Source of the DNA: DASVLX01 sp035552275
GTDB lineage: Bacteria; Actinomycetota; Actinomycetes; Mycobacteriales; Pseudonocardiaceae
Assembly (NCBI GenBank): GCA_035552275.1
Contig: DASZLR010000244.1
Location: forward strand, 1 to 39,391
DNA length: 39,391 nucleotides
Direction: 5' to 3'
Part shown: piece by piece, positions 17,601-24,392 of the stretch
Position numbering within the stretch: position 1 is the stretch's first letter
Layout: each line of letters begins with the position of its first letter
The notes under the pieces: model-generated
What the model was told of the DNA's origin: nothing
The model's input: only the letters and a program-made list of their open reading frames with translations
Database searches by the model: none
Made by a program: the position numbers and the translations under genes

Positions 17601-18708
17601 GGTTCGCTGCCAGTTCGGGCAGATTGGGCACGGCGTCGAGATCGCGCAGGAACTGTTCGGCGTCCACGTCACTGAACGACTGCTGCACCAAGCCGCGCCG
17701 CTGGTCCTCATTCAGCGGGAACAGCCGGATGATGCGCGCCCCGATCATGGCCTGGGCGTCGTGGCCCAGCTCGTTCAGCACGTCAGAATCAGTGGCGAAA
17801 TGCTGATGCCGGCTGGTCACCACGATTTTCGCCGAGCCGTCGGCGGCTTCGCGCAAGGTCTGGAAATGCTGCTTGACCCGATCGTAGGTCGGCCGCTGGG
17901 CTAGTTCGTCAAAGCCGTCGAACAGCAGGACGATCCGGCCCTCACGCAGCAGATAACGGAACGAGCGCGGGTGAAAGGAATCATCCGGACGGTAGCGTGC
18001 CATGTGCTGGGCGAGCAGTTCGTCCAGCGAACGGCCGCGTTCCAAGTCGCGCATCGTGACCAGCACTGGAACGAGGCCACTGCTGTTGGCGAGGTCGTGC
18101 GCCAGAACTCGGACCAGGAAAGTCTTGCCGGTGCCGAAGTCGCCCAGCACCAACACGAATCGCGGACTTTCGGTGTCCAGCCATTCGGTGATCTGACGTG
18201 CTGCCGTGATATCTCCGGGCGGTTGGCTTAGCGGTGCCCACCGCTTGTCGACGTGGTGGTGCAGCGGATAAGCGCCATCGGTGTCCAACCGGTCGTTCTG
18301 CGCCTTCAGGTATCCGGCATGGTTCCATAGCCCGCGTTGATAATCTTCAAACGATCGCAGTCGGATTCGGAAGTGCTGAGCCATTTCGGCGACATCGTTC
18401 GACGCCGGGTCGCCTCGGTAGATCAGGTCGGGCGTGGCCCGCGCTTCGGGATGGTAGGCGAACAGCGCGGCGAATTCCCCAATGGTGCTTTCCGTCATCG
18501 GTCCGTCATGGGCGCCCACCAAAGCGTGCTCGGTGAAATTGTTGTCGACATACGATACGCGGAGATACGGCAAAACGCGCCCACCTGCTGCGGCCTCGTA
18601 GTCCTTGACATCGGCGTCCAGGTGGCCTTGCTTGGCCCAATACAGCCGACACACTTCCGACACACGGATCAGTAGATCGTCACGCCGGTTCGTCGCGTCT
18701 GACCCCAC
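14692..18708 (-). CDS. Giant STAND protein: REase-like N-domain, NACHT NTPase, pentapeptide repeats, WD40 propellers
   Basis: A 1338-residue protein. Residues 1-130 form an alpha/beta domain whose end (TPDLIYRGDPASNDVAEMAQ) resembles the back half of a restriction-endonuclease-like fold, without an obvious D-ExK catalytic triad. The NACHT NTPase spans about 180-510, with Walker A GDFGTGKT (189-196), Walker B VLLFDGFDEL (260-269) and the helical HQSVMEWYFA (497-506). Pentapeptide repeats fill about 583-686 (many A/S-D/N-L-S/R-G units). WD40 repeats run from about 705 to 1270, about fourteen units (GHEDGTIRIWD, GDDKTVRLWD and others), enough for two seven-bladed propellers. A closing GLWWAAGLCRFEPAEID is a tail I recall from other bacterial WD40-STAND proteins. 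The likely role is a sensor that oligomerises on ligand binding and signals to the coupled KAP NTPase. The GTG start is six bases after GATACT. By eye the WD40 part is less GC-rich than its neighbours. Confidence 0.92.
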   Translation of the reverse strand: MGSDATNRRDDLLIRVSEVCRLYWAKQGHLDADVKDYEAAAGGRVLPYLRVSYVDNNFTEHALVGAHDGPMTESTIGEFAALFAYHPEARATPDLIYRGDPASNDVAEMAQHFRIRLRSFEDYQRGLWNHAGYLKAQNDRLDTDGAYPLHHHVDKRWAPLSQPPGDITAARQITEWLDTESPRFVLVLGDFGTGKTFLVRVLAHDLANSSGLVPVLVTMRDLERGRSLDELLAQHMARYRPDDSFHPRSFRYLLREGRIVLLFDGFDELAQRPTYDRVKQHFQTLREAADGSAKIVVTSRHQHFATDSDVLNELGHDAQAMIGARIIRLFPLNEDQRRGLVQQSFSDVDAEQFLRDLDAVPNLPELAANPRMLTFIMSRRDSLTRLARQGEGAEPMTAGRLYEILLADWLQHEVSRQTARGAAEPLSTDQRAEALRELALLLWRTGRSSVPLAELGKLAEGVADLAAWQVQAGEAAHAVGSGTVLVRTERDEFAFIHQSVMEWYFADTIRLALTGASSVSADTLLADYPLTRLMADFLKDLAGEHAAEWAMSMVSGAANELGPRAKSNAVLILGGSDSTAPVNYSGQDLRGQDLSKQNLNRSDLSGADLSGAVLPRRLAWSNLSGARLVSARLDAADLRDADLSGADLRGARLIAADLSGADLSGTRLDRAVLLDANVEGADFTNASTFGTAMPSSKLVPQFAGRSLVAAVIAIHDGELIATGHEDGTIRIWDFEAGLPIRTLHGHIGPVHALAESAQQGLLISAGDDKTVRLWDDAGVEVATFRGHEDRVRALAVGPDGGWLASASDDKTVRIWDFSGQCVRTLQGYDPVTVLAAGADGCQLAFGDAKTVRVADPRTGASLCTLTGHPHLVNGLAISPDGRWIATMTGGKVWVWDAHTAIHLRTFEEHTSNVRSIAFTPDGRWLATADFEKVRIWDPISGQRLRGFAVAGAAAGAMTFGPDGSWLAVADGSTARIYDVATGADQRRLHIGPGATRMLAASPDGSWLVSAAEDGQISTWDLRAVTENETVIWAHGSVGAVAASPDGRWCAATGMDGVAYVWKPRSNDYREIGRSAKHSRAMAFSPDGDWLRYIADNGMLISRHVTSDDAYHITDGDFSMASAMVVSAVGTWLAIATHAGVKIISLVSGTVTHTLAGHLEVVRAIVEIPSTGWLASAGDDGSIHIWDVKSGERIRIIRGSTEVYALAAHPSGAWLASAGRDAVIELWNTASGERLRTLVGYGGSVTDLAVGPNGAWLASTSRDGTVRLWDPDTGAQLLTLVSDGAGASAVLFPDGGYQMNGTPEGLWWAAGLCRFEPAEIDEIAAHAQGIHRKTPGRST

Positions 18709-18714
18709 CCGCGC

Positions 18715-18720
18715 AGTATC
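18715..18720 (-). promoter_or_regulatory. -10 hexamer of a leaderless promoter (STAND/KAP operon)
   Basis: Reads GATACT on the minus strand, six bases before the GTG at 18708. Only 40 bp separate this gene from the divergent reductase, so both promoters must overlap. Confidence 0.45.
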
Positions 18721-18735
18721 TCATCCGGCATCGGG

Positions 18736-18741
18736 CAGACT
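18736..18741 (+). promoter_or_regulatory. -10 hexamer, possible leaderless promoter (DprE2-like reductase)
   Basis: CAGACT lies seven bases before the ATG at 18749. The same hexamer and spacing occur before the CDF-like gene at 33131. Confidence 0.35.
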
Positions 18742-18748
18742 GCACGCG

Positions 18749-19492
18749 ATGAACGAGACGGTGTTGGTGCTGGGTGGGCGCAGTGAGATCGGGCTGGCCG
18801 TGGCGAAGCGGCTGGTCGACGGCGGCGCGCGGACGGTGATTCTGGCGGCTCGGCGCAGCGGTGAGCTGGCTGCCGAGGCCGAGTTGTTGCAGGCAGCCGG
18901 CGCGACGACAGTCGACTGCGTCGAGTTCGACGCGGACGATCTTGCCGGGCACGGTGATCTGCTGACGGACGTCACGAAGCGGCACGGCCGGCTGGACGTC
19001 GTGGTCGTCGCGTTCGGCATCTTGGGTGATCAGACGCGGGCCGAGAAGGACGCGGCGCACGCCATTGCCATCGTGCACACCGACTACACCGCGCACGTCA
19101 GTGTGCTCACCCATCTGGCCGAGTTGTTGCGGGCGCAGGGGAGTGGCCAACTGGTGGTGTTCTCGTCGGTCGCGGGCGTGCGGGTGCGTCGGGCGAACTA
19201 CGTGTACGGCTCGGCGAAGGCTGGCTTGGACGGGTTCGCCGGCGGACTGGGCGACGCGCTGGCCGGCAGTGGAGTGCGACTGTTGTTGGTGCGCCCAGGT
19301 TTCGTCATCGGGCGGATGACCGAGGGAATGTCGCCGGCTCCGCTGTCCAGTACACCCGATCAGGTGGCCGACGCGACCGTCGCCGCGCTGCGGCGGGGCC
19401 GTGAGGTCGTCTGGGTGCCGGGCGCGCTGCGGCTGATGTTCGCGGTGTTGCGGCTCCTGCCCCGAGCGATCTGGCGACGGATGCCCCGCTGA
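18749..19492 (+). CDS. Short-chain dehydrogenase, DprE2-like decaprenylphosphoryl-ulose reductase
   Basis: A 247-residue SDR. The cofactor motif is variant, LVLGGRSEIGLAVAKRL, where GGRSEIG replaces the usual TGxxxGxG. The catalytic Ser is in VVFSSVAGVRVRRANY and the YxxxK pair is in YVYGSAKAG. The variant motif and the C-terminus (LRLMFAVLRLLPRAIWRRMPR) match DprE2, which makes decaprenylphosphoryl-arabinose for cell-wall arabinan in mycolata. There is no dprE1 or arabinosyltransferase next to it, so it may be a paralogue rather than the main enzyme. ATG 18749 is preferred over upstream in-frame codons because the glycine-rich motif begins eight residues later. Confidence 0.82.
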   Translation: MNETVLVLGGRSEIGLAVAKRLVDGGARTVILAARRSGELAAEAELLQAAGATTVDCVEFDADDLAGHGDLLTDVTKRHGRLDVVVVAFGILGDQTRAEKDAAHAIAIVHTDYTAHVSVLTHLAELLRAQGSGQLVVFSSVAGVRVRRANYVYGSAKAGLDGFAGGLGDALAGSGVRLLLVRPGFVIGRMTEGMSPAPLSSTPDQVADATVAALRRGREVVWVPGALRLMFAVLRLLPRAIWRRMPR

Positions 19493-19495
19493 CGA

Positions 19496-19681
19496 TCAGT
19501 CGGTCTTGGCCTGCGCGATCAGGGTGCGGAAGGCGCGCTGGGGGAGCGCAAGCGTGCCGGCATCCGGGTTCTTGGAGTCGCGGATGGCAGTGGCGGCCAT
19601 GTCCCAGGCGATCTCGACGCAATGGTTGTCGGCCCCGGCACCGGTGTAGGAACTCTTGCGCCAGACGCGCTCCGCCATCAT
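19496..19681 (-). CDS. DUF397 protein
   Basis: A 61-residue protein with the standard DUF397 features: WRKSSYTGAGADNHCVEIAW, a short linker, then IRDSKNPDAGTLALPQRAFRTLI. DUF397 genes nearly always follow an XRE/DUF5753 regulator gene in actinomycetes, as here. The ATGA overlap with the regulator stop fixes the start at 19681 and implies co-translation. Such pairs have been compared with toxin-antitoxin or developmental control modules (whiJ-like); a toxic activity for this protein is not shown. Confidence 0.95.
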   Translation of the reverse strand: MMAERVWRKSSYTGAGADNHCVEIAWDMAATAIRDSKNPDAGTLALPQRAFRTLIAQAKTD

Positions 19682-20535
19682 GTGGTCGCTTCTCCCTTGA
19701 GATCGTCCGCGATGCTGGCGATCAGCTTGACCGAGTCCTTGTCGTCCAACGCAAGCGCCAGCAGGTCTTCCGTAACTCTATCGTAGGACTTCACGTCGTC
19801 CTCTTCCTCGAAGAACTGGCTGTAGACGAGATCGTCCACATGGACGACGCCGTTCGTCCGGTCGGGCAGATGGAAACGCAGGTAGCCGCCGCTGTACAAG
19901 CCGCCATGGGCGCGATCGAGATTCGGCACGATCCGAATGCTGATCTTCGGCTTCGCGGCCGCTTCTGTCAGGTAGGTCAACTGCTCGCGCAGCACTCGCC
20001 AGCCGCCGACCCGCCGGCGAAGCGCGTCTTCCTCGATCAACGCGATGTATTCCGTCACGGGATAGCGCAAGGTTTGTTGCCGCTGCAACCGGTTGGTCAT
20101 CCGATCCGTCGCTTGATCCTCCGTCAGACCGCCGGCTTCCTGGAACAGCGCCAGCATGTAGGGCGTGGTCTGCAGCAGACCGGGGATGAGCTGCGGCGAG
20201 TACTCCACGATCTTGGTGGCCTTGCCTTCCAGCTTGCGCAAGGTTCGGACGTTCTGCGCCTGCGAGGTCCGCAACGTCCAGCCGCGCTTGTCGGCCTGGC
20301 GGGCGATCTCCAGCAGCGCGGTCCGCCGTTCGCCGTTCACTTTGTAGAGAGTCAGCAATCCGGCCACGTCCTCGAACCGCATGCTGCGCTTGCCGGCCTC
20401 CACCCGGCACAGCGTCGGTCCGGAGACATCGACGTGTCCGCCGGCGAAGGCGAGTGTCAGCTCGGCGTCTTCGCGCAGCCGGTGCAACTCCTCGCCGAGA
20501 TGTTCGCCGCGCAGCGTGGGGTTGTTGCGGTCCAT
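19678..20535 (-). CDS. XRE-family regulator with DUF5753 (Scr1/WhiJ-like)
   Basis: A 285-residue protein. The N-terminal Cro/C1-type helix-turn-helix runs over about 8-70 (LREDAELTLAFAGGHVDVSG followed by GPTLCRVEAGKRSMR). The long DUF5753 sensor-like domain follows, with characteristic IVEYSPQLIPGLLQT and YIALIEEDALRRRVGG, and a stretch around VVHVDDLVYSQFFEEEDDV. The ATG at 20533-20535 has a Shine-Dalgarno (AAGGGG) five bases before it. An in-frame extension upstream lacks family similarity. It probably represses its own operon with DUF397; an imperfect inverted repeat 122 bp upstream is a candidate site. Confidence 0.93.
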   Translation of the reverse strand: MDRNNPTLRGEHLGEELHRLREDAELTLAFAGGHVDVSGPTLCRVEAGKRSMRFEDVAGLLTLYKVNGERRTALLEIARQADKRGWTLRTSQAQNVRTLRKLEGKATKIVEYSPQLIPGLLQTTPYMLALFQEAGGLTEDQATDRMTNRLQRQQTLRYPVTEYIALIEEDALRRRVGGWRVLREQLTYLTEAAAKPKISIRIVPNLDRAHGGLYSGGYLRFHLPDRTNGVVHVDDLVYSQFFEEEDDVKSYDRVTEDLLALALDDKDSVKLIASIADDLKGEATT

Positions 20536-20656
20536 GGGCGCCCCTTCTTCGTCTGATGAGGTGTCCATAGTGCCCCAGGCAAGCGCCGAGGGTTCGCTCA
20601 TAGCGCGTGAGTCGGCGAAGTCCACCCGAAGAGAGCACGGCTTTCGCTGCCCGAAA

Positions 20657-20688
20657 GACCACTCTGATGGGTGGTACCCAGAGTGGTC
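20657..20688. repeat. Inverted repeat in the gap upstream of the XRE/DUF397 operon
   Basis: Nine-base arms GACCACTCT and AGAGTGGTC, extended inwards by GGGT/ACCC after a three-base bulge, around a GGT loop. It lies between the XRE gene and the zinc-finger ORF. It could be an operator or the hairpin of a transcript; there is no U-run for a classic terminator. Confidence 0.6.
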
Positions 20689-20762
20689 CTCAGAATTCGG
20701 CGAGTAACCCACGCGGGGGGCTTGTCTTGTTTCCGGCCCGCTGCCCACGGCACGCTGACGAC

Positions 20763-20858
20763 GTGGGAAAGCACACCAGGATATGTCCGCGCTGTGGCGG
20801 TACCGGCGTGAGCAATGGGGAACCCTGCCAGCCCTGCGACGGCACCGGCGAGCTATGA
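20763..20858 (+). CDS. 31-residue DnaJ-type zinc-finger miniprotein
   Basis: A short GTG-initiated ORF. Of its 31 residues, 16 make two CxxCxGxG motifs (CPRCGGTG and CQPCDGTG) separated by six residues. This is the pair of half-sites that forms one zinc site in the DnaJ/Hsp40 cysteine-rich domain, here with no J-domain or substrate domain. It ends with GEL and stops at 20856-20858. The longer frame upstream (from about 20607) has no recognisable content, so the GTG giving a polar GKHTRI lead is preferred. There is no clear Shine-Dalgarno. It overlaps the stop of the convergent hydrolase gene by six bases. Possible roles are a zinc or RNA-binding peptide; translation needs proof. Confidence 0.65.
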   Translation: MGKHTRICPRCGGTGVSNGEPCQPCDGTGEL

Positions 20859-21761
20859 CCGGTCCGCCAGGAAGCGGACAAGTTCCTGGTTCAGCCGCTC
20901 AGGATTCGTGGCCGGCAGGGAATGGTGCGCCACGCCGGCCAGCGCGGCGACCGTGAGGTGTGGGAGCGATCGTTCCGCGTTGGCGCGTACCCGGCGAATG
21001 TCGTGCGCCCTGCTTTTCTCGGCGAGCAGGAGCAGCGTCGGAATGGCCAACGCGGCGAGGCGGTCGGCTGCCGGTCGGTGGGGCATGACGACCGGCGAGC
21101 CCCGGAACTCGCCGCCGGCAAGACAGGCCAGCGCGAGTGACAGCGAGTCAAGCGGCGCCCGGTCGGTCTCCCACTCGATGAAGGCGCGCATCCGTGCCGC
21201 GCTGGGCCGGACGAACAGCGGCAGCGCCCGGAGCCGATAGCCGAGACGTAGGCCGGCGAAGCAGTCGGTCGGATCGAGCAGCGCCAGCCTGGTGATCGTG
21301 CTGTGGCCGCTCGGGTCGGCCTTGTGCAGGGCATAGTTGAGCGCCAGCCAACCGCCGTAGGAGTGCCCGCACAGGGCCGCTTCCCGCAAGCCGAGGCCGT
21401 CGAACAGACCGTCCAGCCAACCCATGAAGTCCTCGACTCGCCGGATCGGCCGACCGGCCGGAACGCTGAGCCCGGCGTCACCCAGTTGATCCGGGGCGTA
21501 GACGCGATGGGTGCCGGCCAGTGCCGCGGCCGTGGCGAACCAGGCTGTCGACGTGCATCCGCCGCCGTGCAGCAGGACCACCGGCGGCGCGTCCGGCGGG
21601 CCGCAGACCTGCACGTGGGTCGTGCCGTACGCGGTCGCGACGTCGACCGACGTCACCGATGCCGGCCATCGGGCCAACTCCGCGTCGTACGCGGCGACGA
21701 ACCGCTCGGCAAGATCCGCGCTACGGAACCGTGCTACCAGCTCTGGTGCCACATCCGTCAT
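20853..21761 (-). CDS. Alpha/beta hydrolase
   Basis: A 302-residue alpha/beta-hydrolase-fold enzyme. The oxyanion loop is VVLLHGGGCTSTAWF. The nucleophile elbow is ALCGHSYGGWLAL (GxSxG), the acid is probably the Asp in LALLDPTDCF or a later loop, and the catalytic His is in LAGVAHHSLPATNPE near the C-terminus. It starts with an ATG that overlaps the quinone reductase stop (ATGA), so it is the last gene of an MFS - quinone reductase - hydrolase run on the minus strand. The substrate is unknown; in this context it may help detoxify or modify the effluxed compound. Confidence 0.9.
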   Translation of the reverse strand: MTDVAPELVARFRSADLAERFVAAYDAELARWPASVTSVDVATAYGTTHVQVCGPPDAPPVVLLHGGGCTSTAWFATAAALAGTHRVYAPDQLGDAGLSVPAGRPIRRVEDFMGWLDGLFDGLGLREAALCGHSYGGWLALNYALHKADPSGHSTITRLALLDPTDCFAGLRLGYRLRALPLFVRPSAARMRAFIEWETDRAPLDSLSLALACLAGGEFRGSPVVMPHRPAADRLAALAIPTLLLLAEKSRAHDIRRVRANAERSLPHLTVAALAGVAHHSLPATNPERLNQELVRFLADRS

Positions 21762-22777
21762 CCGAGGTCGATCACTACCTTGCCCACGACGCCGGACTCT
21801 ACCGCCGCGTGCGCGTCCGCCGCCTTCTCCAGCGGGAACCGGTGCAGCGGCAGACCGGCGTCCTCGCCGACCCGGAAAGCGCCGTCGGCCAACGCCGCCG
21901 TGATGTCCTCGGCGGCGGCGTCCTTGGCGGCTTCCGGCATCGTGTAGATCAACACGAAGTGGTAGCGCGTGTTCAGGAACATCAGCGGTCGGATGTCGAG
22001 CGTCACCGTGTCGCCGCCGTCGGTCGTGTAGGCCGCGATGGTTCCGTTGGGAGCGATCACTTTCTGGTCGAGCGCGGCGTTCGCGGCCAGCGCGACCTCC
22101 ACGATGATGTCCACGCCGTTCGGCGCGATCGCGCGGATCGCCTCGGCGGCGTCCTCGGTGCGGTAGTTGATGATGTGGTGCGCGCCGGCGGCCCGCGCCA
22201 GTTCCGCTTTCTCCGGCCCGCTGATGGTGGTCAGCACCTCGGCCCCGGCCCAGCGGGCGAGCTGGATCGCCGCGTTGCCGACCGCGCCCGCGCCGCCGGC
22301 CACCAGGACTTTCTTTCCGTCGAGCGCGCCGGGTGCGAGCCGGGCCGGACCTTCGTCGGCGATGGTCAACGCCCGGTGCGCGGTCCGCGCCGGCACACCC
22401 AGATCCGCACCGACATCGAAGGAAATACCCTGCGGCAGCGGCACGGCGTGCCGCTCGGGAATGACCAGGTACTCCTGCGCGGTGCCGCCCGGCCGCTGAT
22501 ACGCCGAATCCCACAGCCACACCGGCTGTCCGACGGTCAACCGGGTGTCCGGGCCGACCGCGTCCACCACGCCGGCGCCGTCCTGGTTCGGCACCTGCTC
22601 GGGGAACGCCACGGGCTTTCCCGGTCCGTCGCCCCGCCGGGACTTCCAGTCGGTCGGATTCACCGCGGACACCGTGACCTTGACCCGGACCTCGCCAGGG
22701 CCGGGTTCGGGGATGGCCCGTTCGGTCAGTCGCAACACGCCTGGTTCGCCGGTCACCGCGTACACGATTGCCTTCAT
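21758..22777 (-). CDS. Zinc-less quinone oxidoreductase (MDR superfamily)
   Basis: A 339-residue NADPH:quinone-reductase-like protein. The GroES-like N-terminal domain (MKAIVYAVTGEPGVLRL, then GPGEVRVKVTVSAVNPTDWK) lacks the catalytic-zinc Cys/His set of alcohol dehydrogenases. The Rossmann motif is VLVAGGAGAVGNAAIQLA, and the family end is EKAADAHAAVESG and VGKVVIDLG. It overlaps the hydrolase by four bases (ATGA) and lies 68 bp after the MFS gene on the same strand. It would reduce quinones or enones and fits a xenobiotic-response cluster controlled by the divergent TetR protein. Confidence 0.93.
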   Translation of the reverse strand: MKAIVYAVTGEPGVLRLTERAIPEPGPGEVRVKVTVSAVNPTDWKSRRGDGPGKPVAFPEQVPNQDGAGVVDAVGPDTRLTVGQPVWLWDSAYQRPGGTAQEYLVIPERHAVPLPQGISFDVGADLGVPARTAHRALTIADEGPARLAPGALDGKKVLVAGGAGAVGNAAIQLARWAGAEVLTTISGPEKAELARAAGAHHIINYRTEDAAEAIRAIAPNGVDIIVEVALAANAALDQKVIAPNGTIAAYTTDGGDTVTLDIRPLMFLNTRYHFVLIYTMPEAAKDAAAEDITAALADGAFRVGEDAGLPLHRFPLEKAADAHAAVESGVVGKVVIDLG

Positions 22778-22800
22778 GCCTGGTGCAAGTCATCGCGGTC

Positions 22801-22827
22801 GCCGGCATGTTCCCGACCCGTGCCGGC
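22801..22827. repeat. Short inverted repeat between MFS and quinone reductase genes
   Basis: Seven-base perfect arms GCCGGCA and TGCCGGC with a 13-base spacer, in the only gap of this gene run. It could attenuate read-through or be an mRNA-processing hairpin; arms this short could be chance at this GC. Confidence 0.3.
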
Positions 22828-22845
22828 CAGCCACGATGGGGTGAA

Positions 22846-24306
22846 TCACGGTTGCTTGGGCTGCCGACGGAATGTCAGCGCGACCACGATGGTGACCGCC
22901 GCGACGATCGTGGCGATCATGAAGGCGTTCGTCATGCCGGCGACCAGCGCGTGCTGCGGATTCGCGCCGGTCGCGGCGGCGTGCCGGCTGCCCGCGCTGA
23001 ACACCGTCACCAGAACCGCCAGCCCGAGCGTGGCGCCGACCTGCTGCATGGTCTGCAGCACGCCGCCGGCCGCCGCGCTGTCCTTGGCCGGAACGGTGGA
23101 CATGATGACCACGTTCAGCGGTGAGAAGCCAAGCCCCACACCGAGTCCGGCCAACAGCATCGGGCCGAGCACACTGCCGGCGTAGCCGCTGGTGGGGGTG
23201 AGCTGGGTGAGCCAGCCGATCGCGGCGACCGTGAACACGCCGCCGGTGATGATCAGTGGCTTCGGCCCGAACCTGGCGATCAGCCGGGACAGCAGCCTGG
23301 TCGCCACGAACAGCATGGCGGCCATCGGCAGCATCGCCAGGCCGGTGGTCAGCGAGCCGAACCCCTTGACCTCCTGAAGGTATTGCGTCAGGAAGAAGAA
23401 CATCGCCATCATCGCCATCGGGCCGAGGAAGAAGTTCAGGTAGGCCGCGGCGCGGTTGCGGTCGGCGAACAGGTGCAGCGGTGTCAGCGGCTGCCGGGTG
23501 CGCAGCTCGATCACGACGAATCCGGCCAGCAGCAGCACACCGGCGGCGAACGCGGTCAGCGTGGTGCGGTTGCCCCAGCCGTCCGACGCCGCGTGGATGA
23601 ACGCGTAGACCAGCGCCGCGACGCCACCCGTTCCGGTGATCGCGCCCGGCAGGTCGAGCTTGGCCGGGTGCCGTTCGGGCGAGGGCACGAACCTCGGTGC
23701 CAACAGGCCGATCGCCAGCGCCAGCGGAACATTGATGAACAGGACCGCCCGCCACGACGTCCACGCGGTCAGCAACCCGCCCAGGATCAGGCCGATGGCC
23801 AAGCCGGCGCTGGCCATCCCGGAGAACAGGGCCAGCGCGCGGACCCGCGCCCGGGGGTCGGTGAAGGTGCTCATCAACAGTGCGATCGTGCTCGGCCCGG
23901 CCATCGCCGCGCCCAGGCCTTGCGCGACCCGCGCGGCGATCAGCCAGGCCGACGACTCGGCGAAACCGCCGGCCAGCGAGGCGATGCCGAACAGCGCGGT
24001 GCCGGCGATGAACATCCGCCGCCGACCGAGCACGTCACCGGCCCGGCCGCCGAGCAGCAGCAGCCCGCCGAAGACCAGCGTGTACGAGTTCATCACCCAG
24101 GACAGCGACGTCGCCGAGAAGTGCAGGTCGGTCTGGATTCGCGGCAGCGCCACGGTGACCACGGTCGCGTCCAGGAGCAGCATGAGCTGGCAGGTGACGA
24201 TGATCGCCAGCGCCAGGTTGGGCCGCCGGACCGCCTGCGGCTCGACGGTCGCGGCGGTCGTTCGGCGCGCCGTGTCAGACCTCGTGGTTACGGTTCTTTC
24301 CGTCAA
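22846..24306 (-). CDS. MFS efflux transporter, DHA2 (EmrB/QacA) type
   Basis: A 486-residue, 14-helix drug:proton antiporter. LLLDATVVTVALPRI in helix 1 and the loop 2-3 signature GGRAGDVLGRRRMF are diagnostic. The antiporter motif C-like GLAIGLILGGLLT lies in helix 5. The only plausible start is TTG 24304-24306, supported by a Shine-Dalgarno GGGGAG six bases upstream. A strong promoter (TTGCGC - 18 bp - TATGCT) and two inverted repeats lie between it and the divergent tetR, so the TetR protein almost certainly represses it. The cargo is unknown; quinone reductase and hydrolase are encoded just downstream. Confidence 0.94.
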   Translation of the reverse strand: MTERTVTTRSDTARRTTAATVEPQAVRRPNLALAIIVTCQLMLLLDATVVTVALPRIQTDLHFSATSLSWVMNSYTLVFGGLLLLGGRAGDVLGRRRMFIAGTALFGIASLAGGFAESSAWLIAARVAQGLGAAMAGPSTIALLMSTFTDPRARVRALALFSGMASAGLAIGLILGGLLTAWTSWRAVLFINVPLALAIGLLAPRFVPSPERHPAKLDLPGAITGTGGVAALVYAFIHAASDGWGNRTTLTAFAAGVLLLAGFVVIELRTRQPLTPLHLFADRNRAAAYLNFFLGPMAMMAMFFFLTQYLQEVKGFGSLTTGLAMLPMAAMLFVATRLLSRLIARFGPKPLIITGGVFTVAAIGWLTQLTPTSGYAGSVLGPMLLAGLGVGLGFSPLNVVIMSTVPAKDSAAAGGVLQTMQQVGATLGLAVLVTVFSAGSRHAAATGANPQHALVAGMTNAFMIATIVAAVTIVVALTFRRQPKQP

Positions 24307-24331
24307 CGGACGCTCCCCGTCATCTCTGGTT

Positions 24332-24352
24332 AACCGGAGATTATCTCCGGTT
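24332..24352. promoter_or_regulatory. Probable TetR operator 1 (perfect palindrome)
   Basis: Nine-base perfect arms AACCGGAGA and TCTCCGGTT around TTA. It sits 10 bases downstream of the MFS -10 hexamer, over the expected transcription start, where binding would block initiation. Confidence 0.85.
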
Positions 24353-24362
24353 CGAGGGGGCT

Positions 24363-24392
24363 AGCATATGGATGAGGTCTCCGGTTGCGCAA
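24363..24392 (-). promoter_or_regulatory. Promoter of the MFS gene
   Basis: On the minus strand, TTGCGC (24387-24392) is the -35 and TATGCT (24363-24368) the -10, with an 18-bp spacer. One operator covers the -35 and another the start region. Confidence 0.7.

Noticed and set aside
12185..18708. Reading the STAND/KAP pair as part of a mobile element
   Set aside because: There are no integrase, transposase, tRNA, direct-repeat or terminal-inverted-repeat signals at either edge; only a mild composition difference.
21762..22808. In-frame N-terminal extension of the hydrolase to 651 residues
   Set aside because: The extra 349 residues run antisense-like through the quinone reductase in another frame; the ATGA overlap at 21758-21761 gives the natural start.
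22801..22827. Rho-independent terminator between MFS and quinone reductase
   Set aside because: The arms are only seven bases with a 13-base loop and no T-run; I keep it only as a weak inverted repeat.
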